A stretch of DNA of 64,000 bases from Sulfitobacter sp. LCG007 (GCF_040801785.1 NZ_CP161805.1:3472001-3536000); one strand, 5' to 3'. Counted from the stretch's first letter, positions 27,840 to 37,451 are shown. Numbers and translations are program-made. The notes: generated by a model from the sequence alone, not told the origin.

Positions 27840-28744
27840 CAGGCAAGTCCCCGCAACACCCGTCTGGCCGCCATCCGGGTGGCCAGGAACGAAACCGCCG
27901 CGGCCAGAAGCGGCACGAGGAGCGGCAGCAGCCAGTGCCAGCCCGAAAAGCCGAGCCCGGTGAGAAAGCCGCCGTCGTCAGAAAGGCCGGGAAGCGCGAG
28001 AACCGCCAGCATCGCGACTGCAGAACCGGCCAGGGCGCCGGTCAGGGCACGCAGGGTGAAGCGGCGTATGAAGGCCTGGGCGATGTAGCTGTCGGTGGCC
28101 CCGACAAGACGCAGCACGGCGATGACCTGGGCGTTCGCGGAAAGCGCCGCATCCGCGGAGAGCGTCACGATCGCCGCCATCGTCAGCACGATCAAGCCGA
28201 TGCAGAGCCAGCCGATCAGGCGGAGGCGATCGGCTGCCGTCACCAAGGGTTCGCGCCAGCGGCTATGGTCGTCCAGCACCGCGCCAGGCACCTCGGCGGC
28301 AAGGCGCAGCCGGAGTCCAGCGGCGTCAAAGCCGTCATCCTCCTCGATCACCTCGATCAGACGCGGCACCGGCAGCTCCGACAGGTCGATGTCCGTGCCG
28401 AACCAGGGCGCGAGAAGGGCAGACTGTTCCTGGTCGTCGAGGGCACGGGCGTAGGCCACCCCGGCGGTGGTCTCGAGGATCTTGAGCGCGAGCCGGGTCT
28501 GTTCGGCGCGCTGTTCTGCGGGGGCGACGATCCTCACGGTCGAGGAGTTGGCGAGGCCGCTGCTCCATCGGTCGGCCAGCCGCCCGGCGGCCAGCGACAG
28601 GGCAAGGGCGAAGACCGCGAGAAACGCCATCGCGGCGGCTGCGAAAAGGGTGAGATGCGCGGTGAAGCCGGAAGGCGGAACCGTCCGGGCGGCCTGCGCA
28701 TCTCCGAGAAGCAGGTTGCGCAGGGGCGAAAGCCGAACCGTCAC
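27839..28744 (-). CDS. ftsX: Cell-division protein FtsX
   Basis: 301 residues; the permease-like partner of FtsE, which couples ATP hydrolysis to peptidoglycan hydrolase activation at the septum. One N-terminal helix (LTLFAAAAMAFLAVFALAL), a periplasmic domain of about 110 residues, then three helices with LSADAALSANAQVIAVLRLVGATDSYIAQAFIRRF, the FtsX-type segment. Low overall conservation is usual for FtsX. It overlaps the ftsE end by four bases and plsC by one. Confidence 0.9.
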   Translation of the reverse strand: MTVRLSPLRNLLLGDAQAARTVPPSGFTAHLTLFAAAAMAFLAVFALALSLAAGRLADRWSSGLANSSTVRIVAPAEQRAEQTRLALKILETTAGVAYARALDDQEQSALLAPWFGTDIDLSELPVPRLIEVIEEDDGFDAAGLRLRLAAEVPGAVLDDHSRWREPLVTAADRLRLIGWLCIGLIVLTMAAIVTLSADAALSANAQVIAVLRLVGATDSYIAQAFIRRFTLRALTGALAGSAVAMLAVLALPGLSDDGGFLTGLGFSGWHWLLPLLVPLLAAAVSFLATRMAARRVLRGLA

Positions 28745-29418
28745 AGATCCGCCCCGGCCAGTTGCACGCGACGATTGGCGATGCGCAGGACCCGCGCCTG
28801 AACCTGCGCCTTGGCGGCGCGGATGAGGCTCAGGTCATGGGTGGCGATCAGGACGGTCTTGCCCATCCGGTTGAGTTCCACAAGCAGGCGCAGCAGGCGT
28901 TGGGACATCTCCCAGTCGATGTTTCCCGTCGGTTCGTCCGCCAGCACGACATCGGGCGACATGATAACGGCACGCGCGAGGGCGGCGCGCTGGCGTTCGC
29001 CCCCCGAAAGTTCGGGCGGCAGGGCTGCGGCACGGTCGGTCAGTCCGACCCAGGCCATGAGTTCGACGAGATCGCCGTTCGCCGCGGCGGCCTGGCGTCC
29101 CGAGGCGGCGATGGGCAGGGCGATGTTCTCGCTCACGCTAAGGTGGTCGAGAAACTGGCAGTCCTGGTGCACCACGCCCATCCGGCGGCGCAGGCGTGCG
29201 ACCTCGTCGCGTTCGAGGCCCCGAATGTCCTTGCCGAAAATCTCGACGCGGCCGGCGGTTGCCAGAAGCGCCCCGTAGCAGAGTTTCAGGAGCGTCGTCT
29301 TGCCGGCGCCGGACGGACCGGTCAGAAAGTAGAACGAGCCGGGCGCCAGCGTAAGCGAGATGTCGGAGAGAAGTTCCCCGCCCCCGTAGCTGTAGGCCAC
29401 ATTTTCCAGCTCTATCAC
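28741..29418 (-). CDS. ftsE: Cell-division ATP-binding protein FtsE (GTG start)
   Basis: 225 residues from the GTG at 29416-29418 (VIELENVAYSYGGGE, where relatives have MIELENV); the upstream in-frame ATG would add 38 residues with no family match. It is an ABC ATPase with Walker A TGPSGAGKTTLLKL, Q-loop VVHQDCQFLDHLSV, signature LSGGERQRAALARA and Walker B VVLADEPTGNID followed by the His of the H-loop (ATHD). It works with FtsX at the inner membrane. Its upstream region is shared with the divergent zinc-ribbon gene. Confidence 0.93.
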   Translation of the reverse strand: MIELENVAYSYGGGELLSDISLTLAPGSFYFLTGPSGAGKTTLLKLCYGALLATAGRVEIFGKDIRGLERDEVARLRRRMGVVHQDCQFLDHLSVSENIALPIAASGRQAAAANGDLVELMAWVGLTDRAAALPPELSGGERQRAALARAVIMSPDVVLADEPTGNIDWEMSQRLLRLLVELNRMGKTVLIATHDLSLIRAAKAQVQARVLRIANRRVQLAGADL

Positions 29419-29538
29419 CCGGGCACCCAGTCCTGCTTCCGGGGCTTTGTGCCTCAGCGTCGGTCTGGTTTCAATGCACCACTTGCGAAGCAAAAGCCGA
29501 CATATCCCTTTTCGGGGCGATATGGCTTGCATATTGTG

Positions 29539-29562
29539 CCGGAAAATTCCGGAGTTCCGGAA
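29539..29562. promoter_or_regulatory. CCGGAA/TTCCGG dyads between ftsE and the zinc-ribbon gene
   Basis: CCGGAA-AA-TTCCGG followed by AG and TTCCGGAA, that is, three alternating CCGGAA/TTCCGG units within 24 bp of the divergent 166-bp region. The dyad starts seven bases after ATATTG, a candidate -10 for the plus-strand gene, and ends 22 bp before its ATG. A repressor site is the likeliest reading; a leader hairpin is the alternative. Confidence 0.4.
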
Positions 29563-29584
29563 ACCATACCCGGCAGGAACTGCG

Positions 29585-30481
29585 ATGCGCCTGATCTGTC
29601 CGAATTGCGACGCACAATACGAGGTTCCGGAGGCCGTGATGCCGCCCGAGGGGCGGGATGTGCAATGCTCGAATTGCGGCCAGACGTGGTTTCAGGAGCA
29701 CCCTGATTACCCCGAATTCGATGAGGACGAGGAAGATCGCGCCGAAGAGGCCGAAGCCGAGGCGGCAGCCGCGCTCTCGCGGCGCGAGCCGGACCGCGCA
29801 CAGGCGAAACCGGCTGCGGACAGGGCCGAGGATCCGGGCCATGGCGCATCAGCTCCGGTCCGCCGCTCGTTGGATCCGGCCGTGGCGGATATCCTTCGCG
29901 AAGAGGCGGATTACGAATATCGTGCCCGTGGAAGTGCGAAGGGCGAACCGCTGGAAAGCCAGGCCGAACTCGGGATTGACGACGCAGGCCCGGGTGCTTC
30001 GGTTCCGGCCGCCGAGCAGGACCTGCGGGTCCGCAATGCGCGCGAGCGGATGACGAGGCTGAACAAGCCGCCTTCGGGTGCGGCGGAAAGAACCGCGCCC
30101 TTGCGGGATGAGGACCACGAGCTTCAGTCACGGCGCGACCTGCTTCCGGATATAGAGGAAATCAACTCGACACTCCGGTCCAGTTCCGAGCGTATCGCCA
30201 GCGGCGACCCGACCGAGATCGCCGCCGTGACGGCGCGCGAGAAGAAGAGTTCCCTTCGCGGCTTCACGCTGACGATCCTTCTCGTGGCGATACTGGCGCT
30301 GGTCTACATGTTCGCGAAACCCATCGCCGAGGCACTGCCGCAGGCCGATCCGTGGCTCAGCGCCTATGTCGGCATGGTCGACAGCTGCCGGATATGGCTC
30401 GACCGGCAAGTTGCGGAAGTGCTGGGCTGGCTCAAGGAGATTGCCGAACAGAAGGGCGCGGCCGACGCTGCGGGCAGCTGA
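29585..30481 (+). CDS. Zinc-ribbon (MJ0042-type) membrane protein
   Basis: 298 residues from the ATG at 29585, preceded by GGCAGGAACTGCG. The N-terminus is a zinc ribbon of the MJ0042 type, with CPNCDAQYEVPEAVMPPEGRDVQCSNCGQTW (two CxxC). A long acidic, probably disordered stretch follows (residues about 45-215, EDEEDRAEEAEAEAAAA), then one transmembrane helix at about 225-245 (FTLTILLVAILALVYMFAKPI) and a short C-terminal domain. The architecture suggests a membrane-tethered regulator or adaptor; function unknown. It is divergent from ftsE. Confidence 0.85.
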   Translation: MRLICPNCDAQYEVPEAVMPPEGRDVQCSNCGQTWFQEHPDYPEFDEDEEDRAEEAEAEAAAALSRREPDRAQAKPAADRAEDPGHGASAPVRRSLDPAVADILREEADYEYRARGSAKGEPLESQAELGIDDAGPGASVPAAEQDLRVRNARERMTRLNKPPSGAAERTAPLRDEDHELQSRRDLLPDIEEINSTLRSSSERIASGDPTEIAAVTAREKKSSLRGFTLTILLVAILALVYMFAKPIAEALPQADPWLSAYVGMVDSCRIWLDRQVAEVLGWLKEIAEQKGAADAAGS

Positions 30482-30512
30482 CGCAGGTCACGCCGCGAAC
30501 ACCTGGCTGCGG

Positions 30513-33137
30513 TCAGAAGCGATCCAGCAGACGCTTGAGATAGTCGCGCTCCTGTTCGGGGCGCCCGGTTTCGCCGGTACGGCGGCGGATTTCGTCGAGA
30601 AGCTCGCGCGCCCGCCCGTAGGCGTCATCGTTGAGCGCCAGCTCACCCTGATCCGCGCCAAGACCGTTGTTGCCGGATTCCCGTCCGAGCGGATCGCGCG
30701 AACTCGCCTCGCGATCCGAGGGTTGCGTGCCCTGGCCCGGCTGCTGCTGGCGCTGCTGCTCGGCCATCATCTCGCCCAGTGCCTGCATGCCATCGCGAAG
30801 CGAGTCCATTGCCCGGGACTGGTCGTCGATCGCTTCGGCAAGTTCGTCCCGGCGCAGCGCATCCTCGGCGTCGTCCATCGCACGGCCCGCCCGGTCGAGC
30901 GCGTCCCGTGCCGCCTCGCCCTCGGGGGTGCCCGATCCGGGCAGGTTCTGCTGCTGTCGGCTTAGCTCGTTGCGCAGCGCCTGCTGCCGGTCGGCGATTG
31001 CGCCCTCGTCCGGGCCGCCATTGCCAGCCTGCGAGTTGCTGCCGCCCTGCTGGCCGTTCTGAGGCTCGCCCTGACCTTCGCCCTGTTGCCCTTCGCCCAT
31101 CTGGCCCTCGTGGCTCTGGCCCTTGCCCATGCCGCCGTTGCGCCCCTCGTTGCCCTGGCTCTGGCCCTGATTGGCGCCCGGATTGAACTGCTCCTGCAAG
31201 TCGCGAAAGGCCTGATCCGAAAGACCCTGCTGCTCGCGCAGGGTATCGGCCAGCCCATCCATCGCCTGCTGGCCGGGATTCTGGCCGCCCTGACCCTGCT
31301 GGTTTTGCGCCATGCGCATGTTCTCGAGCATCTGCTGGAGTTCCTGAAGCGCCTGCTGGGCCTCGGCCATCCGGCCCTGTTCCATCAGCTCCTGGATCCG
31401 GTCCATCATGCGCTGAAGGTCGTCCTGCGTCATCGTCAACGCATTCTCGTCCTGCGCGCCCTGCTCGCCCGCCTCGCGGTTCTCCTGCTGCTGCCGCTGC
31501 GCCTGGCGCTGAAGCTGCTGCAGGTAGTCCTCGGTCGCGCGGCGCAGCTCGGCCATCAGTTCGGCGATCTCTTCCGGAGAGGCGCCGTTCTTGATTGCCT
31601 CGTTCAGCCGGTCCTGGGCACGGCGCATCCGCTCGGCCGCATCCGACAGATCGCCTTCCTCGAGGATGAGGGCAAGGTCCCACATTTCGCGCGCCAGTTC
31701 CTCCTGGCGTGTGTCGGTGAGGCCATAGCGCGCCTGGATGTCGAGCGCGCGTATGATCTTGCGCAGGCGCAACTGGTCGGTCTCCTTGCGGAAAACCTCG
31801 TCGGGCTTGTAGGCCACCGCCTTCAGCACCTGGGAGATGCGGCGCGCGTTCGTGCGTGACCACAAGAGGTCGCGGCGCTGGTCGATCACGGCGGCTGCGA
31901 CAGGATCGAAGAAGTTGCGGCCCGGAAGGACGATGTCGCGCGGCTTCGACACGGCCTGCTGCTCGGCGGCGTCAAGCGCGACGAGTTCCACCGTGACCGG
32001 CAGGTTGGCCCAGGGGTGTTCTGAAAAATCCTCGATCAGCGCTTCCTCGAAGTCGCGCCGGTCGCCGGCGATCGGCATGGACAGCGGCACGACGATGCCC
32101 GGGCGCGGGTCCGGTTCGGCGGCAAGGCCATATCGGCGCGGCACGGCGGCGAGGTCGAGCGAAATCCGCGCTTCGCCCGCCTCGACGCCGTAGTCGTCGC
32201 TGGCGGAGAAGGGCAGCGTCATCTCGCCCATTGCCGAGGCATCCGGGTCGTCCAGAACCGCAATCCGGGGTGCCGCGTCCGGGATCACCGAGACCTCCCA
32301 ACGCCGCCCGCCCGGCCCGCTCACGACGATCTCTCCACCCTGAACCACCACGAAATCCTGTGCCGGGTCGGAAGCAGGCGGCGCGGCAGTGCGGCCCGAG
32401 ACACTTTCGGACAGCGCCAGCGCCCCGACCTCGCCGTAGAGGCGCAGCGTTACAAGGCTGCCTGCGGGAACCTCGAGCGGCCCCTCGGGGATGTCATTCA
32501 GATAGATCGTCGGGCGTCCGGTATATCGCGGGCTTTCTGCCCAACCCTCCCAGACGGGGCCGGAGGCGAGCGTTCCGCCGCCAGGCCCCATTCCGGCCAC
32601 CGAGCCGACACGCCAGATCGATCCGAACAGCAGCGCGATCGCAAAGGCGAGAAGGGCGACATATCGCAGCGCATAGGGATCGCGCGAAGATACCCTGAGA
32701 TCGGCCGGAACGGGGCGCGCGCTTTCGGCCCGCCGCGCCATGCGCGCCAGATGCGCGCGCCAGACGGCGGTAGAGGCCGCGTCGGTGGCGCCGATCGCCT
32801 GGGTGTCCTGCAGCGCCTTCAGCGGCCGCCCGGGCAGCGTTGCGTCGAGCCTGGCCAGCGCGTCGTCGCGGCGGGGAAGGCGAAAATGCCAGAAGCCCCA
32901 GGCGACGGCGGCGGCGGTTCCGAGAAGCATAACTACGAAGCCGGTCCAGACCGCCTCGATCGAAACCGAATCCTGCAGGCCCAGCATGGTCATCGCGAGC
33001 GCGAGCAGCACCAGACTCGCAAGCGGCCAGAATGCGCGCACGATATTCTCGGCCAGCATGCCTGCCCAGGTAAGGCGGAGCGGCCAGCGGACCGCGGACA
33101 GGCCAGAACGCGAGTCGTGCTTCGGGAATGTGGCCAT
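30513..33137 (-). CDS. TIGR02302/DUF4175-type membrane protein with low-complexity Gln-rich tail
   Basis: 874 residues. Two N-terminal helices (about 38-82) and another at about 160-178, a periplasmic middle part with beta-rich segments (EGWAESPRYTGRPTIYLND), then a long helical region with Q/E repeats (QRQAQRQQQ, QELQQML) and a glycine/glutamine low-complexity stretch at about 600-720, ending in another helical domain. This matches the alphaproteobacterial family TIGR02302. Function unknown. It lies between the zinc-ribbon gene, on the opposite strand, and lysA on the same strand. Confidence 0.87.
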   Translation of the reverse strand: MATFPKHDSRSGLSAVRWPLRLTWAGMLAENIVRAFWPLASLVLLALAMTMLGLQDSVSIEAVWTGFVVMLLGTAAAVAWGFWHFRLPRRDDALARLDATLPGRPLKALQDTQAIGATDAASTAVWRAHLARMARRAESARPVPADLRVSSRDPYALRYVALLAFAIALLFGSIWRVGSVAGMGPGGGTLASGPVWEGWAESPRYTGRPTIYLNDIPEGPLEVPAGSLVTLRLYGEVGALALSESVSGRTAAPPASDPAQDFVVVQGGEIVVSGPGGRRWEVSVIPDAAPRIAVLDDPDASAMGEMTLPFSASDDYGVEAGEARISLDLAAVPRRYGLAAEPDPRPGIVVPLSMPIAGDRRDFEEALIEDFSEHPWANLPVTVELVALDAAEQQAVSKPRDIVLPGRNFFDPVAAAVIDQRRDLLWSRTNARRISQVLKAVAYKPDEVFRKETDQLRLRKIIRALDIQARYGLTDTRQEELAREMWDLALILEEGDLSDAAERMRRAQDRLNEAIKNGASPEEIAELMAELRRATEDYLQQLQRQAQRQQQENREAGEQGAQDENALTMTQDDLQRMMDRIQELMEQGRMAEAQQALQELQQMLENMRMAQNQQGQGGQNPGQQAMDGLADTLREQQGLSDQAFRDLQEQFNPGANQGQSQGNEGRNGGMGKGQSHEGQMGEGQQGEGQGEPQNGQQGGSNSQAGNGGPDEGAIADRQQALRNELSRQQQNLPGSGTPEGEAARDALDRAGRAMDDAEDALRRDELAEAIDDQSRAMDSLRDGMQALGEMMAEQQRQQQPGQGTQPSDREASSRDPLGRESGNNGLGADQGELALNDDAYGRARELLDEIRRRTGETGRPEQERDYLKRLLDRF

Positions 33138-33176
33138 CTGCGCCTCTCCGCCGGAACGCCCCGGCGGATCACGCCG

Positions 33177-34442
33177 TCAGAGCCAGTGGGGTATGCTATC
33201 GCGGTTTATGATATCGTCAAAGGTCGGCCGTGGGCGGATAACCGCGAATTGATCCCCATGCACCAGAACCTCCGGGATCAGTGGTCGGGAATTGTACTCG
33301 CTGCTCATTACCGCGCCGTAAGCGCCCGCCGAACGGAAGGCGACGAGGTCCCCGGCGGCGACGGGCGGCATCTTGCGGTCGCGCGCGAAGGTATCGCCGG
33401 TCTCGCAGACAGGTCCGACCACGTCATAGGTTGCGCGCTCGGCCCCCGGGTCTGCCTCGACGACGGGCACGATCTCGTGGAAGGCCTCGTACATCGCCGG
33501 GCGGATCAGGTCGTTCATCGCGGCATCCAGGATCAGAAAGTCACGACCCTCGCCCGACTTCACATAGATCACCTTCGATACCATCAACCCGGCATTGCCC
33601 GCGATCAGGCGGCCCGGCTCGATCTCGATCTCGCAGCCGAGATGGCCGAGCACCCGCTTGACCATCGCGCCGTAGTCGAGCGGCAGGGGCGGGGCAAGGT
33701 TGTCGCGGGCATAGGGAATGCCGAGGCCCCCGCCCAGATCGAGCCGGGCGATTTCATGTCCGTCGGCGCGCAGGACATCCGTCAGGTCGGCGATCTTCCG
33801 GTAGGCCTGCTCGAAAGGTTCGAGATCCGTGAGCTGGCTGCCGATATGCACGTCGATGCCCACGACCTTCAGGTGAGGCAGGCGGGCGGCAAGGGCATAG
33901 ACCTCGCGCGCCCGCGATATCGGGATGCCGAACTTGTTCTCGGACCTGCCGGTGGCGATCTTGGCATGGGTGCGGGCGTCGACGTCGGGATTGACGCGGA
34001 TGGTGACGGGCGCCACGGCGCCAAGCCCGCCCGCGACCGCGTTCAGGACCTCAAGTTCGGGCTCGCTCTCGACGTTGAACTGCCGGATGCCGCCCTCGAT
34101 GGCGAGGCGGATTTCCTCGGCGGTCTTGCCCACCCCGGAGAAGACGATCCTGTCGCCCGGCAGTCCTGCGGCCTTGGCGCGAAGGTATTCACCGCCCGAA
34201 ACAACGTCCATTCCCGCACCGGCCTGCGCCAGCGTTTTCAGGATCGCCTGGTTCGAGGCCGCTTTTACCGAGTAGCAGATCAGATGGTCGGTTCCCTCGA
34301 GCGCCTCGTCGAAAAGCTTGAAGTGGCGCAGCAGCGTCGCCGTCGAATAGACGTAGAAAGGCGTGCCCACCGCAGCGGCGATTTCGGCCACGGGCACGTC
34401 CTCGGCGTGAAGCGCCCCGTCGCGATAGAGAAAGTGATCCAT
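33177..34442 (-). CDS. lysA: Diaminopimelate decarboxylase
   Basis: 421 residues; PLP-dependent decarboxylation of meso-diaminopimelate to lysine, the last step of lysine synthesis. PLP Lys60 lies in CYSVKAASNQAIL, with VVSGGEYLRAKAAG, DVHIGSQLTDLEPFEQAY, LDLGGGLGIPY, EPGRLIAGNAG, VGPVCETGDTFARDR and FRSAGAYGAVMSSEYN all present. The downstream end lies 39 bp from the TIGR02302-type gene. The partner step enzyme gene dapA is at 52.9 kb in this window. Confidence 0.97.
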   Translation of the reverse strand: MDHFLYRDGALHAEDVPVAEIAAAVGTPFYVYSTATLLRHFKLFDEALEGTDHLICYSVKAASNQAILKTLAQAGAGMDVVSGGEYLRAKAAGLPGDRIVFSGVGKTAEEIRLAIEGGIRQFNVESEPELEVLNAVAGGLGAVAPVTIRVNPDVDARTHAKIATGRSENKFGIPISRAREVYALAARLPHLKVVGIDVHIGSQLTDLEPFEQAYRKIADLTDVLRADGHEIARLDLGGGLGIPYARDNLAPPLPLDYGAMVKRVLGHLGCEIEIEPGRLIAGNAGLMVSKVIYVKSGEGRDFLILDAAMNDLIRPAMYEAFHEIVPVVEADPGAERATYDVVGPVCETGDTFARDRKMPPVAAGDLVAFRSAGAYGAVMSSEYNSRPLIPEVLVHGDQFAVIRPRPTFDDIINRDSIPHWL

Positions 34443-34532
34443 GTCCCGGGTTCGCCTCAGCTTGTCTGGCGGCTAGATATCCGCGCCGGTTGCGCGAAGT
34501 CCAGACGGCGGGGAAACCGATTCATGCCTCCG

Positions 34533-34559
34533 GCGGGGATATTTGGAAGCAAAGGAAGC
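34533..34559 (+). repeat. GGGATATTT-type intergenic repeat, copy B (core and tail only)
   Basis: GGGGATATTTGGAAGCAAAGGAAGCG in the gap between lysA and the small lipoprotein. It matches the core and tail of copies A and C; the hairpins found in those copies are not evident here. Confidence 0.6.
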
Positions 34560-34570
34560 GCCGTGACGGT

Positions 34571-34726
34571 TCAGAAGGTCTTCTTGACGCCCATCCGCGC
34601 GTCTCCCGAAAGATGCACGCCCGATCCACCGGTGGTTTGCGGGGCCGCGTCGCGGGTTGGTGCGGGCGCGTCGCAGGCGCTGACGAGAAGGCAGGCGCAG
34701 AACAGGCAGGCGAGGGTGCGATGCAT
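34571..34726 (-). CDS. Small lipoprotein 1 downstream of argH
   Basis: 51 residues from the ATG at 34724-34726, with GGAG seven bases upstream; an in-frame ATG 13 codons earlier lacks family-like sequence. The signal sequence ends LLVSACD (lipobox), so the mature part is only about 35 residues, rich in Thr, Ala and Pro (APAPTRDAAPQTTGG). Function unknown. It is the distal gene of the argH-lipoprotein-lipoprotein run on the minus strand. Confidence 0.65.
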   Translation of the reverse strand: MHRTLACLFCACLLVSACDAPAPTRDAAPQTTGGSGVHLSGDARMGVKKTF

Positions 34727-34776
34727 TCCGGGTCTCCGGTTGTCGGGAAGGGGCCGAGCGGTCATTCGGCGGGTGG

Positions 34777-34971
34777 TCAGATGCCGACATAGACCGTGAC
34801 GGGCCCCCTCGTAAAGCCCGCGCCCGCGTTTGCGCGCAGGCCGCTCTCGCCATAGCCGATGTTCGCCGTCACAACCGGCGCGGGATCCGTCGCGGCGGGT
34901 CTTTCAGGCTCGCCATCGACTCCGCAGGCGGCCAGTGCGGCGAGCAGGAGAAGCGGCAAAAGGATTTTCAT
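34777..34971 (-). CDS. Small lipoprotein 2 downstream of argH
   Basis: 64 residues with signal sequence [16 protein letters not shown] and lipobox LAAC. The mature part is [17 protein letters not shown] followed by [16 protein letters not shown]. Function unknown. The start overlaps the argH stop (ATG ending at 34971, argH ending at 34968), so it is coupled to argH, and it precedes the other small lipoprotein. The two share only their lipobox. Confidence 0.7.
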   Translation of the reverse strand: MKILLPLLLLAALAACGVDGEPERPAATDPAPVVTANIGYGESGLRANAGAGFTRGPVTVYVGI

Positions 34972-36359
34972 CGCACAAGATCCTTCCAGCGGGCAACCTG
35001 GGCGGCGACCTGATCAGGTGCCGTCCCCCCATAGGAGGTACGCGAGCGCACCGAATTTTCCACCCCGAGCACGGCGAAGACGTCCTCGGTAATACCGTCA
35101 TGGACAGCCTTCATGTCCTCGAGCTTCAGATCGGGCAGGTCGCAGCCTTTTCCCTCGGCCTTCGCCACCAGCGTGCCGGTCACGTGATGCGCCTCGCGGA
35201 ACGGCAGGCCCAGCACGCGCACGAGCCAGTCGGCCAGATCGGTTGCGGTGGAAAAGCCCGAGCCCGCCGCCGCCGCAAGCGCCTCTCGGTTCGCGGTCAT
35301 ATCCTTGACCATGCCTTCCATCGCGGCCAGCGCGAGCATCAGCGAATCCGCCGCGTCGAAGGTCTGTTCCTTGTCCTCCTGCATGTCCTTGGAATAGGTG
35401 AGTGGAAGGCCCTTCATCACCATCATAAGCGCGACATTCGCGCCGAATATTCGTCCGATCTTGGCCCGGATCAGCTCGGCCGCGTCGGGGTTCTTCTTCT
35501 GCGGCATGATCGACGAGCCGGTGGAGAAGCGGTCCGAAAGTCTCACGAAACGGAACTGGGCCGAGGACCAGATCACCAGCTCTTCTGCAAAACGGCTCAG
35601 GTGCATGGCACAGATCGAGGCGAGCCCGAGGAATTCCAGCGCGAAGTCACGATCGCTTACCGCATCGAGCGAATTCGCCATCGGCGCGGTGAAGCCAAGC
35701 GCCTGTGCGGTCATGTTCCGGTCAATGGGAAAGGAGGTGCCTGCCAGTGCCGCAGCCCCGAGCGGGCTGTAGTTCATCCGCGCCCGGGCGTCGCGCACAC
35801 GACCCAGATCGCGTCCGAACATCTCGACATAGGCCATCATGTGGTGGCCCCAAGTCACAGGCTGGGCGGTTTGAAGGTGGGTAAAACCGGGCATCGCCCA
35901 GGATGTTCCGGCCTCGGCCTGATCGAGCAGCGCGCGGATCAGAGCGAGCAATCCCTGTTCGGCCGCGTCAAGCTGGTCTCGCACCCAGAGGCGGAAATCG
36001 GTCGCGACCTGATCGTTGCGGCTGCGCCCCGTGTGCAAGCGGCCTGCGGGTTCTCCGATCAGCTCCTTCAGGCGCGCCTCGACGTTCATGTGGATGTCCT
36101 CGAGCGCCGCGGAAAATTCGAAGCTGCCCTCCTCGATCTCTGACAAGACCGTGAGAAGACCTTCCCGAATGGCGTCGACATCGCTAGCTTCCAGTATGCC
36201 CGTTGCCCCCAGCATCGCGGCATGCGCGCGCGAACCGGCGATGTCCTGGGCGGCGAGGCGGCGGTCGAACGAGATCGAGGCGTTTATCGCCTCCATGATA
36301 GCGTCCGGTCCTTCCGCAAACCGTCCGCCCCACATCTTGTTCGAGCGTGAATCTGTCAT
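34968..36359 (-). CDS. argH: Argininosuccinate lyase
   Basis: 463 residues; splits argininosuccinate into arginine and fumarate. The start [14 protein letters not shown] (ATG ending at 36359) is the normal N-terminus; the frame is open 25 codons further but without similarity. It has [55 protein letters not shown] (catalytic His) and the fumarase-superfamily signature [17 protein letters not shown]. The divergent tlpA-type gene starts 24 bp away, so their promoters overlap. Confidence 0.97.
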   Translation of the reverse strand: MTDSRSNKMWGGRFAEGPDAIMEAINASISFDRRLAAQDIAGSRAHAAMLGATGILEASDVDAIREGLLTVLSEIEEGSFEFSAALEDIHMNVEARLKELIGEPAGRLHTGRSRNDQVATDFRLWVRDQLDAAEQGLLALIRALLDQAEAGTSWAMPGFTHLQTAQPVTWGHHMMAYVEMFGRDLGRVRDARARMNYSPLGAAALAGTSFPIDRNMTAQALGFTAPMANSLDAVSDRDFALEFLGLASICAMHLSRFAEELVIWSSAQFRFVRLSDRFSTGSSIMPQKKNPDAAELIRAKIGRIFGANVALMMVMKGLPLTYSKDMQEDKEQTFDAADSLMLALAAMEGMVKDMTANREALAAAAGSGFSTATDLADWLVRVLGLPFREAHHVTGTLVAKAEGKGCDLPDLKLEDMKAVHDGITEDVFAVLGVENSVRSRTSYGGTAPDQVAAQVARWKDLVR

Positions 36360-36382
36360 CTGCTGGATCCTCTGGAGGAGAC

Positions 36383-36946
36383 ATGAAATTTTCGGTTCAA
36401 GCGCTGGTCTACCTGCTGGTCGTTGCGGGTGCAAACCCCGCCGGAGCGGACATGGCGGCAGTTGCCATGCTGCGCGACGGAGACATGCGCAAGCTGGTGA
36501 TCCACGAAACGCCGGAGGCGATCTCGGATGCGGCGTTCCAGCGCGAGGATGACGGCGGCGACATCACGCTGAAGGAGTTTCGGGGCAAGTACGTCCTGGT
36601 CAACTTCTGGGCGACATGGTGTGCGCCCTGCCGCAAGGAGATGCCGCAGCTGTCGGCGCTTCAGAAGGAGTTCGGCGGCGACGAGTTCGAGGTCGTCACC
36701 ATCGCGACGGGCCGCAATTCACCCCAGGGCATCGCGAAGTTCTTTCAGGAGGCCGGCGTGACCAACCTGCCGCGACACATGGATCCGCAACAGAAACTGG
36801 CAAGCCAGATGGGCGTGTTCGGACTGCCGATCACGGTGTTGATCGATCCGGAGGGGCGCGAGGTCGCGCGCATGCGGGGGGATGCCGACTGGGCAAGCGA
36901 CAGCGCGCGGGCCATTATCTCGGAACTGGTCCGCCCGACGAACTGA
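36383..36946 (+). CDS. TlpA-type thioredoxin-like protein
   Basis: 187 residues with GGAGGAGAC directly before the ATG. A signal peptide (residues 1-23, ending AGANPAGA) exports it to the periplasm or leaves it anchored. The thioredoxin fold contains [16 protein letters not shown] with redox Cys80 and Cys83, ending [11 protein letters not shown]. TlpA/ResA-like proteins reduce disulfides, often in cytochrome c or copper-enzyme maturation. It diverges from argH as in other roseobacters I recall. The partner is not apparent here. Confidence 0.88.
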   Translation: MKFSVQALVYLLVVAGANPAGADMAAVAMLRDGDMRKLVIHETPEAISDAAFQREDDGGDITLKEFRGKYVLVNFWATWCAPCRKEMPQLSALQKEFGGDEFEVVTIATGRNSPQGIAKFFQEAGVTNLPRHMDPQQKLASQMGVFGLPITVLIDPEGREVARMRGDADWASDSARAIISELVRPTN

Positions 36947-36950
36947 GACG

Positions 36951-37451
36951 TCAGCGGCGGGCGACGCGCCCGGATGCGCAGAACCGGCGGAAGCTGTGCA
37001 GGTCCGGGCCATCCCCGCGACCACCCACACGCGATCCGCCAGGCCCGCTATGAGCGGCGATCCAGAGTTCGGTACGACGCGGCGGCACCGCGCCGCAGAA
37101 CATGACAAGTGGCGGCAGCGCCGGTCGGTGCAGCAGCGTCACCAGATAGTTCGACGCGCCGTCGGCCACCTCGAACCATTGATCCTCGCTGACCGCGGCG
37201 CGCAGGGGAACAACCGCCTCCGGCCTGCCAGTCTCGAGCGTGGCGAGGACCGTGGCGCCGATGCACGGACGGGTATCCGTGCCACCGGCAAGCGGCATCG
37301 GCACATCATCCGAAAACAGCACGTCGCCGTGCCAGGACCAGGCGGCACCGATTGCAATACTCTCGATCGCGGCGTCGTCCATGCCGTCGATTTCGGTCTG
37401 GCTCCAGGGAATGACCACCACACGGCGAATCATGAAGCCCATATCCTGCAT
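36951..37451 (-). CDS. Unidentified protein, possibly an N-terminal half of a Hint-domain protein
   Basis: 166 residues. The N-terminal part MIRRVVVIPWSQTEIDGMDDAAIESIAIGAAWSWHGDV and the later LPPLVMFCGAVPPRRTELWIAAH resemble the N-terminal domain of some roseobacter proteins that continue into a Hint (self-processing) domain; this is from memory and not certain. The Hint signature (CFTPGT-like) is not present in any frame here, and the last 40 residues look frameshift-like (basic, GRGDGP). It could be a truncated remnant. The ATG chosen has GAGGA about ten bases upstream. It converges with the TlpA-type gene. Confidence 0.45.
   Translation of the reverse strand: MQDMGFMIRRVVVIPWSQTEIDGMDDAAIESIAIGAAWSWHGDVLFSDDVPMPLAGGTDTRPCIGATVLATLETGRPEAVVPLRAAVSEDQWFEVADGASNYLVTLLHRPALPPLVMFCGAVPPRRTELWIAAHSGPGGSRVGGRGDGPDLHSFRRFCASGRVARR

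Noticed and set aside
31000-31560. CTG/CAG- and GCC-rich low-complexity DNA
   Set aside because: It lies within the TIGR02302-type gene and encodes its Q/G-rich tail; not a non-coding repeat.
34442-34571. A small gene in the gap between lysA and the small lipoprotein
   Set aside because: The open frames lack a ribosome binding site and a sensible start; the stretch is better explained by copy B of the repeat.
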